Shown here: positions 62,019 through 64,000 of the stretch, one piece after another
Layout of the letters: each line of letters opens with the position of its first letter
How positions within the stretch are numbered: the stretch's first letter is position 1
From: Bacillota bacterium
Lineage (GTDB): Bacteria > Bacillota > UBA4882 > UBA8346
DNA length: 64,000 bases
NCBI GenBank assembly: GCA_023401925.1
Contig: JAEXDA010000054.1
Location: 28,007 to 92,006 of the forward strand
Direction: 5' to 3'
Notes under the pieces: generated by a model
Database searches by the model: none
Told to the model about the DNA's origin: nothing
The model's input: only the letters and a program-made list of their open reading frames with translations
Position numbers and translations under genes: made by a program

Positions 62019-62309
62019 AGGCCGCCGACGATCGGCTTATGCCGGCTTAAACATGGCAGTAACATTCATTATTTAAACTAAATTAAATACCTATCATCCT
62101 ACTCGTCTTTTCCTGGTGTCCCCGCGCCTTGGTGAAACTTGGTATTACCCGGCGAAGTCTTCCCTGCCTGAATTTTTTTTGACTGAATCTCCCTTGGCGG
62201 AGTCTTCCCCGACCCGCAATATAAAAACCCCGGGGATGACTGAAGTAAAAAAAGTTGAACCCATATCATAAAAGGATGTTTTTGTTATATTTCATGGTCC
62301 ATCAAAACC

Positions 62310-62768
62310 TTACCGACTCCAGTTCTGAATCTCGATAAAGTTCCCCTCCGGATCGGCTACATAGACAGCGGTCAACAATCCCAAGGTTTCATATTGCTTT
62401 TTAATGACAGCTCCCAGTTGTTTTCCACCGTGAGCGATGGCCCCGGCCAGAACGGTTTCCACATCGTCGACATGGAAGGCCAGGTGGCCCAAACCCTGCC
62501 GGTTGATGATAGCCGCTTCCTCCTTACGGGGCCGCTCCGGTTGATATTGAAATATTTCCAAGGTCGGCCCACCCTCTTGGTACCCGGGCAACTGAAGATG
62601 CATTCCCCGGATCCTGACTTCTTCGATTCCGGTCAATTCTTCAACCCATGGACCGGATAAATCTCTTTCGGGATAGAGTGGTTGGCAGCCAAAAACTTGG
62701 ATATAAAAATCAGATAGCTTGCGCCAGTCTTTGGCGATGATGTTGGTATGAACGTAACGGATGGACAT
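62310..62768 (-). CDS. VOC-family (glyoxalase/bleomycin resistance/dioxygenase) protein
   Basis: A 152-residue protein with the beta-alpha-beta-beta-beta fold. Metal-site candidates include IRYVHTNIIAKDWRKLSDFY (N-terminal His), GPTLEIFQY, GLGHLAFHVDD with His, and ADPEGNFIEIQNW with the final Glu. VOC proteins include glyoxalases, isomerases and dioxygenases; this one cannot be assigned more precisely. GGAGG upstream fits ATG 62768, trimming eight residues from the open frame. Confidence 0.85.
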   Translation of the reverse strand: MSIRYVHTNIIAKDWRKLSDFYIQVFGCQPLYPERDLSGPWVEELTGIEEVRIRGMHLQLPGYQEGGPTLEIFQYQPERPRKEEAAIINRQGLGHLAFHVDDVETVLAGAIAHGGKQLGAVIKKQYETLGLLTAVYVADPEGNFIEIQNWSR

Positions 62769-62868
62769 GAAGGAACCTCCCGGATAGATCAATTTATATC
62801 AAAATCTTCCGACACAATAGGATCGGCTTTCATTTTCCTTTGGTGAGGTCATGGGCGAGTTCCAGGGG

Positions 62869-62979
62869 ACTAGTAAAACGTTCCCTAAATAACTACTCAA
62901 TGATTGTGAACGTTTTACTTAAGTAGAGCGTATCTTCCCCATTTCTGATTGCCATTTATTTACGATACGCTCTACTAGT
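62869..62979. repeat. Compound inverted-repeat (MITE-like) element, copy 2
   Basis: A 111-bp element bounded by ACTAGT at both ends. It contains two perfect stems: AGTAAAACGTTC (62872-62883) with GAACGTTTTACT (62908-62919), and AGTAGAGCGTATC (62922-62934) with GATACGCTCTACT (62964-62976). The outer ends are also related (12 of 16 positions inverted). One half matches the element at 6278-6338. It has no ORF. Confidence 0.6.
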
Positions 62980-63104
62980 GTAGGTTTTCGGGTTTTTATG
63001 CGATTGTCTTTTTGACTTCCATTAATTCGAAAAAATTTTTAATATTTTTACATGGTTATAAAGATAAATAAATCAGCTTGGTTCCAACTCAAGCCGCCTA
63101 TTTA

Positions 63105-63268
63105 TTCTCGCGCAGAGGCGCCAAGGCGCAGAGTACGAGATGCGCTTTGCAAGATATTTTGGTAATTCGTGATATCGGGCCAACGCGTGAATAGGATACG
63201 TCTAGGCCAGAAAACATAGTCTCAAAATGCTTCGTCATTTCTCTGCGCCTCCGCGCCTTTGCGGGAGA
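63105..63268. repeat. Inverted repeat of CTCTGCGCCTC type
   Basis: The 28-nt left arm beginning TCTCGCGCAGAGGCGCCAAG (from 63106) and the right arm CTCTGCGCCTCCGCGCCTTT (63241 on) are inverse with about four mismatches, separated by about 107 bp without an ORF. Confidence 0.5.
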
Positions 63269-64000
63269 TATTTTTTTGATTTTAAATCATTAGATAGCTG
63301 ATAGACCACTACATCCAAATAATCTGCTGAATTAACTTTATAATCAGATATTTTTATTATACCATAAAATTTATCCCCGGCGTGAATTCCGGTGCTTATG
63401 GAAAATCCAAGTTTTTTGCCGTTTTACTCTTTTTTGAAATGGAAAAAATGTTTGGAGAAATGAAATCAGAAATCGCTGGAGCTGCGGAAATTGTTTCAGT
63501 ATAGCCCGAAGAACTGATTTCAGGGGTCGCGAGAGATGGCAGACGGCCGGAGAATGCCGGTCATTGAGTCGCACCTTAATTTTGCGGCGGAAAGCGTTCC
63601 CCAAATCTTTTCGGAATGGAATCGTTTGTTTCTAAACGTCTCGCCCAAGGGTGGCCCCACGGTTTAAATCCTGATGGAGATTGGGTTCAGGGGCGACGTG
63701 GGGCAGAGGGGGTGTTGTAGAAGATATGTATATTTCTTTGTAATAATTCTTTCCAGAATTTTCAATACCATCAGGAATAATATTTTGAAGGACACGGATT
63801 GGGCGACGACAGTTTGATTGAAATTGGGCCAACCCTCCAACTTGGCTTCCGCGAATCCGAAGGATTCGACCTGAATGGAGGAACGAAGGTTTTGGCTTCG
63901 TAGTCTTGAAATCAAAGGGCCGGCAGAAGTACGGCTCGGTTGGTATTGGTCAGGCGTTGCGGGCTTTAAATAATTAGAGACGCGCCGCCGTGGACGCCTA
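63269..64000. other. Non-coding or degraded terminal region
   Basis: No ORF with a ribosome site and family-like content. Minus-strand frames at 63371-63604 and 63632-63915 look like chance translations. Small hairpins occur (GAATCC/GGATTC near 63854 and CGAAG/CTTCG near 63885). The content is unexplained and may be a genome-wide repeat. Confidence 0.35.

Noticed and set aside
63632..63915. Two overlapping minus-strand frames near the right edge
   Set aside because: Overlapping in different frames, no clear ribosome sites, and hairpins run through them; more like translated repeat than genes.
1..64000. CRISPR array, prophage, restriction-modification or toxin-antitoxin system
   Set aside because: No regularly spaced repeats, phage structural genes, methyltransferase motifs or toxin-antitoxin pairs were recognised on either strand.

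Overview
The window looks like chromosomal DNA of an anaerobic, probably spore-forming member of the Bacillota (Firmicutes), perhaps near the Hydrogenispora/Limnochordia branch. The evidence is AddAB rather than RecBCD, a T-box leader, strong Shine-Dalgarno sites with frequent TTG/GTG starts, sigma-A-type promoters, CotD-like and SpoIIM-like genes, and a full [FeFe]-hydrogenase maturation set. An unlipidated sugar-binding protein and an EmrA/HlyD-type adaptor would fit a two-membrane Firmicute, but this is inference. Most of the window is ordinary housekeeping and metabolic sequence. No rRNA, tRNA, CRISPR array, phage or complete insertion sequence was recognised.

Layout. 1-2172: end of azlC, azlD and a membrane-anchored pseudokinase. 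2169-9000: UbiB-like kinase, MFS carrier, polysaccharide deacetylase, a 56-residue ORF, ppnP and oleate hydratase. 9122-17004: ndk, a small MITE-like element, a CotD-like gene and the recombinational repair pair addB-addA. 17170-19328: divergent AraC regulator and aldo/keto reductase. 19329-20735: a degraded stretch with a cluster of hairpins that may be a structured RNA, followed by broken small ORFs. 20736-29685: folE2, a PHP phosphoesterase, a DUF362/ferredoxin protein, a degenerate M28-like membrane protein, ruvCAB, queH-DUF2905-recO and DUF4342.

30195-36047 is the hydrogenase maturation operon hydG-aspA-hydF-TM1266-like-hydE, behind a promoter, a 29-codon leader ORF and an intrinsic terminator. 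No hydrogenase structural gene is present. 36068-36961 holds two gene remnants joined by a deletion, next to an intact AraC regulator. 38290-44874 is a carbohydrate operon: split transketolase in reversed order, a CUT1-type ABC importer, a GntR/FCD regulator and a DUF4867 protein. An operator-like repeat lies upstream and a MITE-like hairpin lies inside. 46534-48823 is a glycine T-box operon encoding a SpoIIM-like membrane protein and glycyl-tRNA synthetase.

49155-60814 carries a cNMP-binding/DUF2225 protein, two heterodimeric ABC exporters (one with an HlyD-type adaptor), a DUF896 protein and the primary sigma factor rpoD. 61269-62768 has an SGNH hydrolase and a VOC-family protein. The last 1.2 kb holds only repeats and no convincing gene. 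The least explained items are the hairpin cluster at 20092-20323, the hyd leader, and the dispersed inverted repeat shared by 6279-6338 and 62869-62979.
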